Counted from the stretch's first letter, positions 20,429-31,021 are shown. The stretch is 64,000 bases of DNA from Haemophilus parahaemolyticus (GCF_002015035.1 NZ_MUXY01000017.1:3464-67463); one strand, 5' to 3'. Made by a program: numbers and translations. Notes: generated by a model not told the origin, from the sequence alone.

Positions 20429-20953
20429 ATGATGACTAACGCCTTTTCCCTTTTCGGTTTGCCTGTGCAATTTCAGGTAGATCAAACCGCACTTTCGGCA
20501 CGTTATTTAGAGCTACAAAAAGAGCTTCACCCAGATAATTACGCAAGTAGCTCTACAGCCGAGCAACGTATTGCAATTGAAAAATCAGCTGATGTAAACC
20601 AAGCATTAAATGTGCTGAAAGATCCAATTTTGCGTGCCGAAGAGATTATTAAGATTGAAACGGGGGTAGAGAAAAACCTCGAAGAAAAAAGTATGCGAGA
20701 TGTTGAATTCTTGATGCAACAGATGGAATGGCATGAAACTCTTGAAAGCATTGAACATAAAAAAGATGAAGAGGCTTTAACCCACTTTCTAAAACAGATC
20801 AAAGCCGAGCAGAAAAAAGTTTTAATCGAATTAGAAGAAACGCTAAATCAAAAAAATTGGCAGCAGGCAAACGCATTAACAGATCGTTTGCGTTATTTTA
20901 AAAAGCTGATTATTCAGATTGAGAAGGTTGAAGAGCAGTTTTTTGAAATTTAA
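20429..20953 (+). CDS. hscB: Co-chaperone HscB
   Basis: J-domain partner of HscA that brings IscU to it. It is 174 residues. The J-domain HPD tripeptide is at 34-36 (KELHPDNYA). The C-terminal helical part, rich in Glu and Lys, is the IscU-binding domain. AGGAGG lies at its start (two adjacent ATGs), 6 bases after iscA. Confidence 0.95.
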   Translation: MMTNAFSLFGLPVQFQVDQTALSARYLELQKELHPDNYASSSTAEQRIAIEKSADVNQALNVLKDPILRAEEIIKIETGVEKNLEEKSMRDVEFLMQQMEWHETLESIEHKKDEEALTHFLKQIKAEQKKVLIELEETLNQKNWQQANALTDRLRYFKKLIIQIEKVEEQFFEI

Positions 20954-20958
20954 TTTTG

Positions 20959-21030
20959 CGTAGGGGCGGGGTTTATCCCCGCCCAGTATGATATTGAATT
21001 TATAGGGCGGGGATAAATCCCGCCCCTACG
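20959..21030. repeat. 72-bp double palindromic repeat, GTAGGGGCGGG type
   Basis: Two 26-base arms (20959-20984 and 21005-21030) are inverted copies with one mismatch. Each arm is also a small palindrome (GGGGCGGG ... CCCCGCCC). It is the fullest copy of the repeat in this window and lies inside the isc operon. Single-arm versions occur at 34961 and 39344. Confidence 0.85.
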
Positions 21031-21072
21031 GTTAGCCTTATCAAGCGATCGATTTTTAGAGATATTTTACTG

Positions 21073-21705
21073 ATGAAAACCCTAGAAGAATTATTAGATA
21101 AAAATTCAGCGTGGTTGATTTTGCGTGATTGGTTTACTCAAGCAAAAAATCACTACGAAATTTTAGCTAGCTACTCTGAAGATGCAGCTGCTGCATTAGT
21201 TGGAATGCAACTACCGACCCGTTCACCGCTTGGTGCGATTGTGTATGAAACAGGTGGTGTGTTAATCGATCACGGTTGGTTGCGCATTTTAGGTTCTGGC
21301 AACGAAAAATTACCTCGTGGTTTATTTGATTGGAACTTTGGTAAAACTTTCAAACAATCGGGCGAGCAACCCGGTTACTTATTAGTAGCAGATGATGCAA
21401 TGGGTGGTTACTTTGCTATTAACGCAGGCAGTTTAGGCGACAAAATTGGGCAAGTGTATTATCATCATCCGAAAAAGAAAACGTGGGAACTGTTGAACTT
21501 AGGCTATTCTGAATTTTTAGGCTGGGCATTATCAGGCGATTTAAACGATTTCTACCAAGATTTACGTTGGGATAATTGGCAAAATGATATTAAAGAACTG
21601 CAAGGTCATCAAGTGTTAGAGCTTGAAAGCAAAATCGCTGTGCCTGTAGAACGCCACTATCAAGGTGTGTTTGCTCCTGAAAATATGGGTTACTCAGTAG
21701 CCTAA
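21073..21705 (+). CDS. DUF2625-family protein in the isc operon
   Basis: A 210-residue soluble protein with no signal or membrane segment. The sequence (GAIVYETGGVLIDHGWLRILG, FDWN, YLLVADDAMGGYFAINAG, GYSEFLGWALSGD) fits the DUF2625 family, whose function is unknown. It lies between hscB and hscA on the same strand, ends 35 bases before hscA, and has the same codon use as its neighbours. I recall Haemophilus influenzae having an uncharacterised gene at the same place, which would argue for a kept role, but this needs checking. A link to Fe-S assembly is inference from position only. Confidence 0.8.
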   Translation: MKTLEELLDKNSAWLILRDWFTQAKNHYEILASYSEDAAAALVGMQLPTRSPLGAIVYETGGVLIDHGWLRILGSGNEKLPRGLFDWNFGKTFKQSGEQPGYLLVADDAMGGYFAINAGSLGDKIGQVYYHHPKKKTWELLNLGYSEFLGWALSGDLNDFYQDLRWDNWQNDIKELQGHQVLELESKIAVPVERHYQGVFAPENMGYSVA

Positions 21706-21740
21706 AATAAATTAAAACAAAAAATAGAGAAGAGATAATA

Positions 21741-23594
21741 ATGGCATTACTTCAAATCGCTGAACCAGGGCAAACTGCCGCACCGCACCAAGCACGTTTG
21801 GCGGTGGGGATTGATCTTGGGACAACGAATTCATTGGTTGCAACTGTGCAAAGTGGCACGGCAACCGTGTTATTAGATGAAAAAGAGCGAGCGTTAGTGC
21901 CGTCGGTGGTGCATTACACGGAAAACGATAAAACCGTGGGTGTGGAAGGTTTTGCGTTTGCAGCAGTTGATCCGCAAAACACCGTGATTTCAGCCAAACG
22001 CTTAATTGGGCGTTCGCTTGCCGATGTGCAGACCCGCTACCCAGATTTACCGTATCAATTTGTGGCAAGTGATAACGGCTTACCGTTAATCCAAACTAAA
22101 CAAGGCAATAAAAGCCCTGTGGAAGTATCAGCAGATATTTTGGCACACTTAAACCGCTTTGCTGAACAACGCCTAGCGGGCGAATTATCGGGCGTAGTCA
22201 TTACCGTGCCTGCTTATTTTGATGATGCTCAACGTCAAAGCACCAAAGATGCAGCACGTTTAGCAGGTTTGAATGTATTGCGTTTATTAAATGAGCCAAC
22301 TGCAGCAGCGATTGCTTACGGCTTAGATAGTGGACAAGAAGGCATTATTGCGGTTTACGATTTAGGTGGCGGCACATTCGATATTTCGATTTTGCGTTTA
22401 AGTCGAGGTGTGTTTGAAGTATTGGCAACAGGTGGTGACACCGCATTAGGTGGCGATGACTTCGACCTCTTATTAGCAAACTGGATTGCTGAACAAGCAG
22501 GCGTGCAACCACAAAATGCAAATGAGCAACGTGAGTTATTGACCCTTGCAACAAAAACCAAAATTGCCCTTTCACAAGCGGTCGAAACTGAAGTGAAATT
22601 TGCAAATTGGACAGGCACGGTCAGCCGTTCGCAATTTAACGAGTTAATTCAACCACTTGTTAAACGTTCGTTAATGACCTGCCGCCGAGCGTTGAAAGAT
22701 GCAGGCGTGGAAGGCGAAGAGATCCGCGAAGTCGTTATGGTTGGCGGTTCAACTCGCGTACCATTTGTGCGTGAACAAGTGGGTGAGTTCTTCGGTAAAA
22801 CGCCATTAACGTCTATTGATCCAGATAAAGTGGTTGCCCTTGGTGCAGCCATTCAAGCGGATATTTTGGTCGGCAATAAGCCTGATGCGGATATGTTATT
22901 GTTAGACGTTGTGCCGCTTTCGCTTGGTATTGAAACGATGGGCGGTTTGGTGGAAAAAATCATTCCACGCAATACCACTATTCCTGTGGCACGAGCCCAA
23001 GAGTTTACTACCGCTAAAGATGGGCAAACAGCGATGTCGGTTCATGTTCTGCAAGGCGAGCGTGAATTGGTAGAAGATTGCCGTTCACTTGGTCGTTTTA
23101 CCTTACGTGGCATTCCACCGATGGTAGCAGGTGCGGCAACTATTCGCGTGACTTATCAAGTCGATGCTGATGGTTTGTTGAGCGTAACAGCAATGGAAAA
23201 ATCCACTAAAGTGCAGGCTTCGATTCAGATCAAGCCATCTTATGGCTTAACCGATGAAGAAGTGACCCAGATGATCAAGTCTTCAATGGCAAATGCTAAA
23301 GAAGATATGGAAGCCCGCCAACTGGCGGAACAGCGTGTGGAAGCGGATCGCGTGATTGATACCGTGATTTCAGCTCTCCAAGAAGATGGGGCGGAAGTAC
23401 TTTCCATTGAAGAATTTAAAGCCATTGAAGCGGAAATTCAAAAGTTGATTGATTTAAAACAAGGTTCAGATAGAGCAGCGATTGCCCAAGGGATTAAAGA
23501 GCTTGACCATGCTACCCAAGCATTCGCAGCAAAACGAATGAATTTATCAATTCAAAAAGCATTAGCGGGTAAAGCCGTTGATGAGATTATTTAA
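21741..23594 (+). CDS. hscA: Hsp70-type chaperone HscA
   Basis: Specialised Hsp70 that drives cluster release from IscU. It is 617 residues. The ATPase domain has [13 protein letters not shown] near 22-34, [15 protein letters not shown] near 204-218 and [13 protein letters not shown]. The substrate domain follows from about 390. It is shorter than DnaK at the N- and C-termini, as expected of HscA. It is coupled to fdx 11 bases on. Confidence 0.96.
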   Translation: MALLQIAEPGQTAAPHQARLAVGIDLGTTNSLVATVQSGTATVLLDEKERALVPSVVHYTENDKTVGVEGFAFAAVDPQNTVISAKRLIGRSLADVQTRYPDLPYQFVASDNGLPLIQTKQGNKSPVEVSADILAHLNRFAEQRLAGELSGVVITVPAYFDDAQRQSTKDAARLAGLNVLRLLNEPTAAAIAYGLDSGQEGIIAVYDLGGGTFDISILRLSRGVFEVLATGGDTALGGDDFDLLLANWIAEQAGVQPQNANEQRELLTLATKTKIALSQAVETEVKFANWTGTVSRSQFNELIQPLVKRSLMTCRRALKDAGVEGEEIREVVMVGGSTRVPFVREQVGEFFGKTPLTSIDPDKVVALGAAIQADILVGNKPDADMLLLDVVPLSLGIETMGGLVEKIIPRNTTIPVARAQEFTTAKDGQTAMSVHVLQGERELVEDCRSLGRFTLRGIPPMVAGAATIRVTYQVDADGLLSVTAMEKSTKVQASIQIKPSYGLTDEEVTQMIKSSMANAKEDMEARQLAEQRVEADRVIDTVISALQEDGAEVLSIEEFKAIEAEIQKLIDLKQGSDRAAIAQGIKELDHATQAFAAKRMNLSIQKALAGKAVDEII

Positions 23595-23605
23595 AAGAGG
23601 ATAAT

Positions 23606-23947
23606 ATGCCAAAAGTAGTTTTTCTTCCCCATGAAGAATTTTGCCCAGAGGGTATGGTTGTTGAAGCCAATGAAGGCGATAATTTATTAGAAGTGGCACA
23701 CAATGCAGGCGTGGAAATCCACCATGCCTGTGATGGTTCTTGTGCTTGTACGACTTGCCACGTAGTGATTCGTGAAGGGTTTGATTCTTTAAACGAAAGC
23801 TCAGATCAAGAAGAAGATATGTTGGACAAAGCTTGGGGCTTAGAAATGGAAAGCCGCCTAAGTTGCCAATGTGTGATTGGTGATGAAGACTTAGTGGTCG
23901 AGATTCCAAAATATAACCTGAACCACGCAAACGAGGCTGCTCACTAA
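23606..23947 (+). CDS. fdx: ISC-type 2Fe-2S ferredoxin Fdx
   Basis: Electron donor in cluster assembly. It is 113 residues. The adrenodoxin-type ligands are visible in [11 protein letters not shown] (C42, C48, C51) and SCQC (C87). The stop and the iscX start overlap as TAATG. Confidence 0.96.
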   Translation: MPKVVFLPHEEFCPEGMVVEANEGDNLLEVAHNAGVEIHHACDGSCACTTCHVVIREGFDSLNESSDQEEDMLDKAWGLEMESRLSCQCVIGDEDLVVEIPKYNLNHANEAAH

Positions 23948-24141
23948 TGAAATGGACTGATGTACAAGATATTGCGTGGGCGTTGTACGATCGCGATCCT
24001 GATTTAAACCCAGTAACCGTGCGTTTTACCGATATGCACCAATGGATCTGCGAATTAGAAGAGTTTGATGACGATCCTGAAGGTTCTAACGAATCAATCC
24101 TTGAGGCGATTTTGCTGAAGTGGATTGAAGAGTATGAATAG
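23947..24141 (+). CDS. iscX: IscX, small acidic Fe-S assembly regulator
   Basis: A 64-residue acidic protein ([22 protein letters not shown]) of the IscX/YfhJ family, which binds IscS and tunes cluster assembly in E. coli. It is the last gene of the operon, followed directly by a strong terminator. Confidence 0.95.
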   Translation: MKWTDVQDIAWALYDRDPDLNPVTVRFTDMHQWICELEEFDDDPEGSNESILEAILLKWIEEYE

Positions 24142-24146
24142 ATAAG

Positions 24147-24184
24147 AAAAATGCTTTTACTAAATGGTAAAAGCATTTTTTTAT
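24147..24184 (+). terminator. Terminator of the isc operon
   Basis: Stem AAAATGCTTTTAC / GGTAAAAGCATTTT with a five-base loop and a T run. It lies 6 bases after iscX. Confidence 0.9.
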
Positions 24185-24381
24185 AGCAATAGTAGGCAAA
24201 AGAGTTGGTTTTTTGGACTAACTTTAATTGATCATTTCGCTGTTTAAATCAGCCTGCTAGCCTATTTGCCGTATATTTCTATTACGCTCTTCTTGTATAG
24301 GTATGGAATAACATTAACTAACGAACCACAAGGAATTATGGTAAGAATAGAAAGAGTGCGGAAGAGAAGAAAAATTTGAAT
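24185..24381. other. Intergenic region between isc terminator and tRNA
   Basis: About 200 bases, AT-rich. No gene, convincing hairpin or repeat was seen. Because the tRNA reads on the minus strand, this is its downstream side. Confidence 0.4.
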
Positions 24382-24458
24382 TGGTCCCCCCTACCGGACT
24401 TGAACCAGTGACCAAGCGATTATGAGTCGCCTGCTCTAACCGACTGAGCTAAGGGGGG
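24382..24458 (-). tRNA. tRNA-Ile (CAT anticodon, tRNA-Ile2 type)
   Basis: A 77-base cloverleaf with encoded CCA. The acceptor is CCCCCCT/AGGGGGG, the D arm GCTC..GAGC, the anticodon loop CTCATAA (anticodon CAT) and the T loop TTCAAGT. The anticodon arm and variable region (GGCGACTCATAATCGCTTGGTC) match E. coli tRNA-Ile2 rather than elongator or initiator tRNA-Met, so C34 is probably changed to lysidine by TilS to read AUA codons. The C1-G72 pair is unusual. Confidence 0.88.
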
Positions 24459-24536
24459 ATAAAAGAGAGTTAAATTATAGAATAAAGTGCTAATTTCGTC
24501 TATCTTTTTCAGACTGTTTATACAAAAAATAAACAA

Positions 24537-25271
24537 TTATTCTATCCAAATAAGAGAGGCCATTCTGCCTGTCTGTTTATCTCGACGGTAAGAGAAAAAC
24601 TTATCTTGTTCTGTATAAGTGCAATGCTTTCCGCCTGAGATTTCTGTAATGCCAAGCTTGTTTAAGCGTTGAGTCGCAAGTAAGTAAAGATTGCCGAGGA
24701 ATTTACTGTTTGTAGTGAGATCAGGCGTAAAAGCGAGTTTCGCATTGGAATCGAAGGCACAAAATTGTTCGATGACCTCTTCACCTATTTGAAAAGCGGT
24801 TGGACCAATGGCTGGGCCTAGCCAAGCAATAATATCGGAAGTCGGGCATTTAAATTTTGCGACAGTTTCTTCTAAAATACCATTACATAAGCCACGCCAT
24901 CCCCCATGGGCTGCGGCAACTTCTGTGCCTTCTCTATTACAAAATAGCACAGGTAAGCAATCTGCAGTCATCACTAAGCAGACTTGGCGAGAATGTTGCG
25001 TATAAACCGCATCAGCCTCAATATTGCTTCCCGTAAAAGGTAGCTCAATGACTTTCGTGCTGTGGGTTTGCGTGAGAAAAAGGGGAGAATGAGGCAAATC
25101 AAATTTATCCACGAGTAAAGTACGATTTTGCTGCACTGCTTTTGGATCATCGCAAACGTGATCACCTAAATTAAAGCTATCAAAGGGTGGAAGACTCACG
25201 CCTCCCATTCTTACTGTCGTAAGGGCTTTAATATTTTTCGGTGCTTGCCAATTTGGATAAATTGCGTTCAT
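24537..25271 (-). CDS. pgeF: Purine nucleoside phosphorylase/laccase-domain protein PgeF (YfiH)
   Basis: Member of the YfiH/DUF152 family, which in E. coli edits peptidoglycan precursors and in other species acts on purine nucleosides. From ATG 25271 (MNAIYPNWQ, with AGGGA seven bases upstream) it is 244 residues. The family's metal/active-site residues are visible in QTHSTKV, TADCLPVLF, AAAHGGWRGLCNGIL and WLGPAIGP. It is 20 bases after ridA. Confidence 0.9.
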   Translation of the reverse strand: MNAIYPNWQAPKNIKALTTVRMGGVSLPPFDSFNLGDHVCDDPKAVQQNRTLLVDKFDLPHSPLFLTQTHSTKVIELPFTGSNIEADAVYTQHSRQVCLVMTADCLPVLFCNREGTEVAAAHGGWRGLCNGILEETVAKFKCPTSDIIAWLGPAIGPTAFQIGEEVIEQFCAFDSNAKLAFTPDLTTNSKFLGNLYLLATQRLNKLGITEISGGKHCTYTEQDKFFSYRRDKQTGRMASLIWIE

Positions 25272-25290
25272 TCTCATTCCCTTTTTAGTT

Positions 25291-25680
25291 TTATGAGCGA
25301 ACGGCAATCGCTTCAATTTCTAAGCCAACATCTTTTGGTAAGCGAGCGACTTCTACGCAAGAGCGCGCAGGGAATGCAGGATGGTTATTTTCACGGAAGA
25401 ATTTTTCATATTCAGCATTTACCGTTGCGAAGTCGTTTAAATCTTTTACAAAAACCGTTGTTTTGATGATGTTAGCAACACTCAAACCAGCTTGTTCTAA
25501 AATGGCTTTAACATTTTCGAGTGCTTGGCGAGCTTGTTCGGTAATATCTGCCGATATTTCACCTGTTTTAGGATTAACAGGAATTTGACCTGATGTGAAA
25601 ACAAGGTTGCCTAAATCAACCGCTTGTACGTAAGGACCAATTGCTGCAGGGGCGTTTTCTGTGTGAATTACTGTTGTCAT
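25291..25680 (-). CDS. ridA: Reactive intermediate deaminase RidA
   Basis: Hydrolyses reactive enamines and imines from PLP enzymes such as threonine dehydratase, protecting branched-chain amino acid synthesis. From ATG 25680 (MTTVIHTENAPAAIGPYVQA) it is 129 residues, normal for the YjgF/RidA family. The active-site arginine in RSCVEVARLPKD is present. Probably co-transcribed with pgeF. Confidence 0.94.
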   Translation of the reverse strand: MTTVIHTENAPAAIGPYVQAVDLGNLVFTSGQIPVNPKTGEISADITEQARQALENVKAILEQAGLSVANIIKTTVFVKDLNDFATVNAEYEKFFRENNHPAFPARSCVEVARLPKDVGLEIEAIAVRS

Positions 25681-25841
25681 ATGTTTTCCTTGTATCAATA
25701 AAATAAAAGTCGTGCATATTCTAATCTATGCACTGACATCTAAAAATAAAAAAATAAACTATTTGATGAAGTTTTATTGATTAAGTGCTTAATAACAAAA
25801 CAATCATTTATAATTACTTCTAAATGACAGTTTGTTAAATT

Positions 25842-26711
25842 TTAATCTTCAAAAAATTCTTCTAACACTTCTTGATTTACATCCACGGGTGGATTATCGC
25901 ATAGCCAGTTCGCTAAACGAGCATAATCTGCGATGCTAAGATTTTCGGCACGAGCAGTTAAATCTACGCCTAATGCTTCTAATTGTTCTGCTGTGAAAAG
26001 TGTTGATAATGCGTTACGTAAGGTTTTGCGACGCTGGTTAAATGCTTGAGTTGTTACGCGATTAAGCCAATAAATATCTTTTACGGGATGTGGTAAGGTT
26101 TTGTATGGCACTAAACGCACGACCGCAGAATCCACTTTCGGTGCAGGTTTGAATGCGGTTGGAGGCACTTCAAGCACTGGCATGACTTGACAATAATATT
26201 GTGCCATAATGGTTAAGCGTCCGTAAGCCTTGCTATTTGGTGCTGCACATAAACGTTTTACTACCTCTTTTTGCAACATAAAATGCATATCTTGGATTAA
26301 GTCGTGGAACTTAAACAGATGGAACATCAATGGCGTAGAGATGTTATAAGGTAAGTTACCGAACACGCGTACGCCTTCGCTATCTTGTAAGTTTAGGCTT
26401 TCAAAATATTCACGGAAATTAAAACGTAACGCATCCTGTTCTATGATAGTGAGTTTTTGGTTGATAAAAGGATGATGGCGTAAACGCTCCGCTAAATCAC
26501 GGTCAAGTTCTACGACGGTGAGTTTATCTACTAATTCGGCAACTGGCTCTGTTAATGCACCTAAACCAGGGCCAATTTCTAATAAAAATTGACCGCTTTT
26601 CGGGTTAATTGCTGATACGATATTATGAATTACATTCATATCGTGTAAGAAATTTTGCCCGAAACGTTTACGAGCAGTATGACCTAAATGTTTTTTTGAA
26701 TTTGTACTCAT
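25842..26711 (-). CDS. rsmA: 16S rRNA dimethyladenosine transferase RsmA (KsgA)
   Basis: Dimethylates A1518 and A1519 of 16S rRNA late in small-subunit assembly. It is 289 residues. It has the family start [11 protein letters not shown], the SAM loop [13 protein letters not shown] near 45-57, and the catalytic NLPYNIST. It lies downstream of surA as in many gammaproteobacteria, but a terminator separates them here. Confidence 0.96.
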   Translation of the reverse strand: MSTNSKKHLGHTARKRFGQNFLHDMNVIHNIVSAINPKSGQFLLEIGPGLGALTEPVAELVDKLTVVELDRDLAERLRHHPFINQKLTIIEQDALRFNFREYFESLNLQDSEGVRVFGNLPYNISTPLMFHLFKFHDLIQDMHFMLQKEVVKRLCAAPNSKAYGRLTIMAQYYCQVMPVLEVPPTAFKPAPKVDSAVVRLVPYKTLPHPVKDIYWLNRVTTQAFNQRRKTLRNALSTLFTAEQLEALGVDLTARAENLSIADYARLANWLCDNPPVDVNQEVLEEFFED

Positions 26712-26754
26712 TATATTTATATTTAAATGTGTGAAGAATGTTTTTGAAATTAAA

Positions 26755-26776
26755 GAACCCCGCTTAAGCGAGGTTC
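26755..26776 (-). terminator. Terminator of surA
   Basis: GAACCCCGCTTAAGCGAGGT forms a tight hairpin (arms GAACC..CGCTT / AAGCG..GGTTC); on the minus strand it is followed by TTTAATTTC. It lies 16 bases after the surA stop. Confidence 0.75.
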
Positions 26777-26791
26777 CTGAAATAGCTCGAA

Positions 26792-27742
26792 TTATTTAGC
26801 GTCTACATATTGGATATTTGCCCCTTTACGTAAGGTTTTTACCCAATCTTTTGAGGCTTCCTCGGCTTGTTTATTCACTAAATTTTCATAGGCCTTTTGA
26901 GCATAGGCATCTTGAGTTCTATCGCCTTGACGTGTATCAGTCACTTTCAAAACGTGCCAGCCGAACTGTGATTTAAATGGTGCAGAGATTTGATCTTTTT
27001 TTGCACGGCTTGCCACCTTAGCAAAAGCAGGATCAAAAGTATCCAAGAATTGGAAGCCTAAATCACCACCATCCGCGGCGGAAACATAATCAACCGAATT
27101 TGCTTTTGCCGCTTCTTCAAAAGTGGTTTTTCCAGCTTTAATGTCTGCAACCAATTGATTTAATTTTGCTTTAGCTTGAGCATCATTTAATACAGGGTTG
27201 GTTTTGATAAGAATATGGCTAATTCGATATTCTGGTGCTGATACTTGTTGAACTTTACCAGCTGCTTTGTCTTTTTCTAACATTGCTTTTGCTTGAGCTT
27301 GCACTTGCTCTGGTTGCACTTGAATTGCTTGGCCAATACTTTGATGGCGTACCGCTTCCATCATCATTTGTTGTGCAATTTGTTGACGATATTGATTTAA
27401 GCTAATACCTTGATAATCCAATGCATCCAATAATTGACCATAGGTTAAGCCATTACGAGCTGCAATATCTTCAATTGCACGATCAACTTGGCGATAATCA
27501 ATTTTGATGCCAGCTTTTTGTACTGCTTGCTGCACTAACATTTCATCAATCACGCTTTCAAGTGCCGCTTTGCGGTTTAGCTCATTATTGGCTTTTTTAC
27601 CTAATGCATTAATCACTTGGCTTTCCATAATCATATTACCATTAACGGTTGCAAGTACACGCTCTTCAGCCATTGCTGATTGAGCGAAGAATAATGCTCC
27701 TATTAAAGCAACTAAGATTGATTTTGCGGAAGTAAATTTCAT
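26792..27742 (-). CDS. surA: Periplasmic chaperone/peptidyl-prolyl isomerase SurA, one-domain form
   Basis: Helps outer-membrane proteins fold in the periplasm. It is 316 residues with a signal peptide (about 1-25, ending SAMA). The SurA N domain begins [17 protein letters not shown]. One parvulin domain follows ([10 protein letters not shown] ... GGDLGFQ ... [10 protein letters not shown], about 170-265). E. coli SurA has two parvulin domains and about 430 residues. The shorter form is, to my knowledge, usual in Pasteurellaceae. Confidence 0.92.
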   Translation of the reverse strand: MKFTSAKSILVALIGALFFAQSAMAEERVLATVNGNMIMESQVINALGKKANNELNRKAALESVIDEMLVQQAVQKAGIKIDYRQVDRAIEDIAARNGLTYGQLLDALDYQGISLNQYRQQIAQQMMMEAVRHQSIGQAIQVQPEQVQAQAKAMLEKDKAAGKVQQVSAPEYRISHILIKTNPVLNDAQAKAKLNQLVADIKAGKTTFEEAAKANSVDYVSAADGGDLGFQFLDTFDPAFAKVASRAKKDQISAPFKSQFGWHVLKVTDTRQGDRTQDAYAQKAYENLVNKQAEEASKDWVKTLRKGANIQYVDAK

Positions 27743-27810
27743 TTTCTTTTTCCTATATAAGAACCACTAAATAACAGTTAATTAGAGCTAACTGAACACA
27801 AAAGGTTCAA

Positions 27811-29241
27811 TTAGGCTAAAGATTGAATTTTCTTAATCACATTGGTGGTAGAACAACCATTCTCAAAGTTCAATACTTGCACTTCACCGCCATTTGCCCA
27901 GACCTCTTGGCTACCTGCGATCTCTTCAGGTTTATAATCGCCACCTTTCACCAACAAATCTGGCAAAATTTCGCTGATTAAGCGTTGAGGTGTATCTTCA
28001 TCAAACGGCACTACCCAATCTACTGAAGCTAAGCCAGCAAGCACAGCCATTCGAGCAGCTAAATGATTAATTGGTCGGGCTTCGCCTTTTAAGCGTTTTA
28101 CTGATTCATCCGTATTAACAGCCACAATTAAACGATCCCCCAGTTTTCGTGCGTTTTCCAAGTAAGAAACGTGTCCTGGGTGAAGAATATCAAAGCAACC
28201 GTTGGTCATCACAATTTTCTCGCTACGGTTTTTAGCATCATACACGATCTCTTTCAACTCCGCTTCAGAGACCACACCAAAACCAGTCGTTGTACGTTGG
28301 TGAATCGCATTTTCTAATTCTACAGGCGTAATGGTTGATGTGCCCAGTTTACCCACAACCACGCCTGCAGCAGCATTGGCTAAATAGCACGCTTCTTCGT
28401 AAGGGCGACCATCAGCAATCGCCGTTGCCAACACGCTGATTACGGTATCGCCTGCACCCGTCACATCATATACTTCTTTCGCTTGAGTTGGTAAGTGATA
28501 AGGGGCTTGATTTGGACGAAGTAGGGTCATTCCTTTTTCAGAACGAGTCACTAATAACGCTGACAAATCAAAGTCAGCGATCATTTTTAAGCCTTTCGCT
28601 ACGATTTCGTCATCGTCTTTGCAATGCCCAACCACGGCTTCAAATTCCGACATATTTGGCGTGAGCAAAGTTGCCCCACGGTAGCGTTCAAAATCTGTGC
28701 CTTTCGGGTCGATTAACACAGGCACGTTCGCTTTACGTGCGATTTGAATCATCTCTTGTACGCTTTCCAACGTGCCTTTGCCGTAATCTGATAAAATCAA
28801 CGCCCCGTAAGCGGTGATTTCTTGAGATAGTTTTGCAAGAAGTGGTTGGCTATCCACGTTATGGAAGCCCTCTTCAAAATCTAAGCGTAATAATTGTTGA
28901 TGGCGAGAAAGAATACGCAATTTAGTAATGGTTGGGTGAGTTTGCACCGCCACACAATGGTTTTCGATATTGTATACGTTCAATAATTTATCCAACGAAT
29001 TGCCCGCATCATCTTGCCCAATTAAACCATGCAAAGCCACAGGCACGTTAAGGCTGGCAATGTTCATCGCCACGTTTGCCGCACCGCCTGCACGCTCTTC
29101 AATATCCTGCACTTTCACCACAGGCACAGGAGCTTCAGGTGAAATACGATTGGTCGCCCCAAACCAATAGCGGTCGAGCATCACATCACCCAATACCAAC
29201 ACTTTGGCTTGGTTAAATTTTGGAGAGTATTGCATCATCAT
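27811..29241 (-). CDS. hldE: Bifunctional heptose-7-phosphate kinase / heptose-1-phosphate adenylyltransferase HldE
   Basis: Makes ADP-heptose for the lipopolysaccharide inner core. It is 476 residues. The N-terminal ribokinase-like domain has [10 protein letters not shown] near 16-25 and VTGAGDTVI near 263-271. The C-terminal nucleotidyltransferase domain has [13 protein letters not shown]. Three ATG codons in a row make the start uncertain by up to two codons. Confidence 0.96.
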   Translation of the reverse strand: MMMQYSPKFNQAKVLVLGDVMLDRYWFGATNRISPEAPVPVVKVQDIEERAGGAANVAMNIASLNVPVALHGLIGQDDAGNSLDKLLNVYNIENHCVAVQTHPTITKLRILSRHQQLLRLDFEEGFHNVDSQPLLAKLSQEITAYGALILSDYGKGTLESVQEMIQIARKANVPVLIDPKGTDFERYRGATLLTPNMSEFEAVVGHCKDDDEIVAKGLKMIADFDLSALLVTRSEKGMTLLRPNQAPYHLPTQAKEVYDVTGAGDTVISVLATAIADGRPYEEACYLANAAAGVVVGKLGTSTITPVELENAIHQRTTTGFGVVSEAELKEIVYDAKNRSEKIVMTNGCFDILHPGHVSYLENARKLGDRLIVAVNTDESVKRLKGEARPINHLAARMAVLAGLASVDWVVPFDEDTPQRLISEILPDLLVKGGDYKPEEIAGSQEVWANGGEVQVLNFENGCSTTNVIKKIQSLA

Positions 29242-29275
29242 AATTTTTATTCTTCATTTTGGATTTAAGCTAGCG

Positions 29276-29302
29276 ACTCCTCCTCTTTGCTAAAGAGGGA
29301 GT
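29276..29302. repeat. Palindromic repeat CCTCTTT..AAAGAGG between der and hldE
   Basis: CCTCTTTGCTAAAGAGG with extended ACTCC/GAGT flanks. Same family as 19511-19533 and 60447-60565. It lies between two minus-strand genes. Confidence 0.7.
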
Positions 29303-29309
29303 TCATAAA

Positions 29310-30839
29310 CTATCTCTTCGATTTCTTAATAAATTTCATCAAACGTTTACGTTTACGCAATTGGCTTGGCGTAAGTTTATTGCGTTTGCCCGCAAATGGG
29401 TTATTCCCTTCTTGGAATTGAATACGAATTGGGCTACCAATAATTTTCAAGCTCTTACGGAAATAGTTCGATAAATAACGCTTATACGAATCAGCTAATT
29501 TTTCCACTTGGTTACCGTGAATCACGATAATTGGCGGGTTGTAACCACCTGGGTGGGCATATTTTAATTTCACACGACGACCATTTACGAGTGGCGGTTG
29601 GTGTTCATCAGTAGCCATACGCAAAATGCGGGTAAGCATAGAGGTTGATGTTTTTTGTGTTGCACAGGCATAAGCCTCTTTCACTGAATCAAATAAGTTA
29701 CCCACGCCAGAACCGTGTAATGCGGAAATAAAATGCACACGAGCGAAGTCGATAAAATCTAAACGGCGATCAAGCTCTGATTTTACTTGATCTTTAATAT
29801 CCTGTGATAAGCCGTCCCATTTATTTACTACAATGACAAGCGAACGTCCCGCATTCAAAATAAAGCCCAAAAGCGATAAATCTTGGTCGGAAATCCCTTC
29901 ACGAGCATCAATGGTTAATAGCACTACGTTCGCATCTTGAATCGCTTGTAAGGTTTTGATTACCGAGAATTTCTCGACAGCTAAATTTACCTTGCCACGT
30001 TTACGCACCCCCGCAGTATCAATAATGGTATATTGCTGACCATCGCGTTCCATCGGAATATAAATGGAATCGCGGGTTGTGCCTGGCATATCGTAAACGA
30101 CGACACGCTCTTCGCCAAGGATGCGGTTAGTCAAGGTTGATTTTCCCACATTCGGACGCCCAACGATCGCAATTTTAATATTTTTATCTTCAATACGTTC
30201 TTCGATTTCTTCTGCCAATGCTTGGTCTAATAATGCCGCATCTTCTTCATTATCTACATCGAAATCGTGATCCCATTCATCTTGCGAGGTGTCCTCTTCT
30301 TCTGCAAATTCTTCACCATTTTCGACCGCTTTATCCGCATTTAATTGCTCACCTAATGGGGCTAAAACTTGCTCGATCAACTGCGTAATGCCACGACCTT
30401 GTGCTGCAGCAATCTGTTCTACTTCGCCTAAGCCTAATTGATAGAATTCTGCACAGTGTGAATCAGCATCAATACCATCCGTTTTGTTTGCTACCAAAAC
30501 AGTCGTTTTTTTACGTTGTCGTAGGTATTGTGCAATGCCTACATCTGCTGGCAGAAGCCCTGCACGTGCATCTACCAAGAAAAGGACTACATCAGCTTCC
30601 TCAATGGCTAAAAGGGATTGTTCCGCCATTTTTTCTTCAACACCTTCCTCGGTGCCGTCAATACCGCCTGTGTCAATCACGATAAAATCATAGCCTGCGA
30701 TATTAGCGTGACCATATTTACGGTCACGGGTTAAACCTGGAAAATCCGCCACCAACGCATCACGCGTGCGAGTTAAGCGGTTAAAGAGCGTGGATTTACC
30801 CACATTCGGTCTGCCCACAAGGGCAACAACTGGAGTCAT
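29310..30839 (-). CDS. der: Ribosome-assembly GTPase Der (EngA)
   Basis: Double GTPase needed for 50S subunit maturation. It is 509 residues. Two G domains each begin GRPNVGKST (near 8-16 and 227-235), with DTGG/DTAG switch motifs and NKTD/NKWD specificity motifs. An acidic linker (about 175-215) joins them, and a KH-like C-terminal domain ends with a Lys-rich tail. AAAGGAT lies nine bases before the ATG. Confidence 0.97.
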   Translation of the reverse strand: MTPVVALVGRPNVGKSTLFNRLTRTRDALVADFPGLTRDRKYGHANIAGYDFIVIDTGGIDGTEEGVEEKMAEQSLLAIEEADVVLFLVDARAGLLPADVGIAQYLRQRKKTTVLVANKTDGIDADSHCAEFYQLGLGEVEQIAAAQGRGITQLIEQVLAPLGEQLNADKAVENGEEFAEEEDTSQDEWDHDFDVDNEEDAALLDQALAEEIEERIEDKNIKIAIVGRPNVGKSTLTNRILGEERVVVYDMPGTTRDSIYIPMERDGQQYTIIDTAGVRKRGKVNLAVEKFSVIKTLQAIQDANVVLLTIDAREGISDQDLSLLGFILNAGRSLVIVVNKWDGLSQDIKDQVKSELDRRLDFIDFARVHFISALHGSGVGNLFDSVKEAYACATQKTSTSMLTRILRMATDEHQPPLVNGRRVKLKYAHPGGYNPPIIVIHGNQVEKLADSYKRYLSNYFRKSLKIIGSPIRIQFQEGNNPFAGKRNKLTPSQLRKRKRLMKFIKKSKR

Positions 30840-30966
30840 TTCGTTATCCTTTAAAATTAAACTATTTTAATCCACGTATACGTAAATCATTCAGATTAAA
30901 AAATCTCTGCATTATATCTTAAAGTCGTATAATTTAAAAATAAGTCTAAAATAAGAACAAAAAAGC

Positions 30967-30988
30967 GTATGTGGTTAAACCACATACA
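30967..30988 (-). terminator. Terminator of plsB
   Basis: GTATGTGGTT / AACCACATAC hairpin; read on the minus strand it is followed by GCTTTTTTG. It lies 35 bases after the plsB stop. Confidence 0.8.
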
Positions 30989-31021
30989 CTTCAGTTTTTA
31001 ATGTTTAATCAAGATGAATCA

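Noticed and set aside
23562-24176. 204-codon minus-strand frame opposite fdx and iscX
   Set aside because: Runs through the isc terminator and two clear genes; low-complexity translation typical of a shadow.
27775-27796. CAGTTA..TAACTG hairpin between hldE and surA as a terminator
   Set aside because: Six-base stem without a T run; could be chance in AT-rich DNA.
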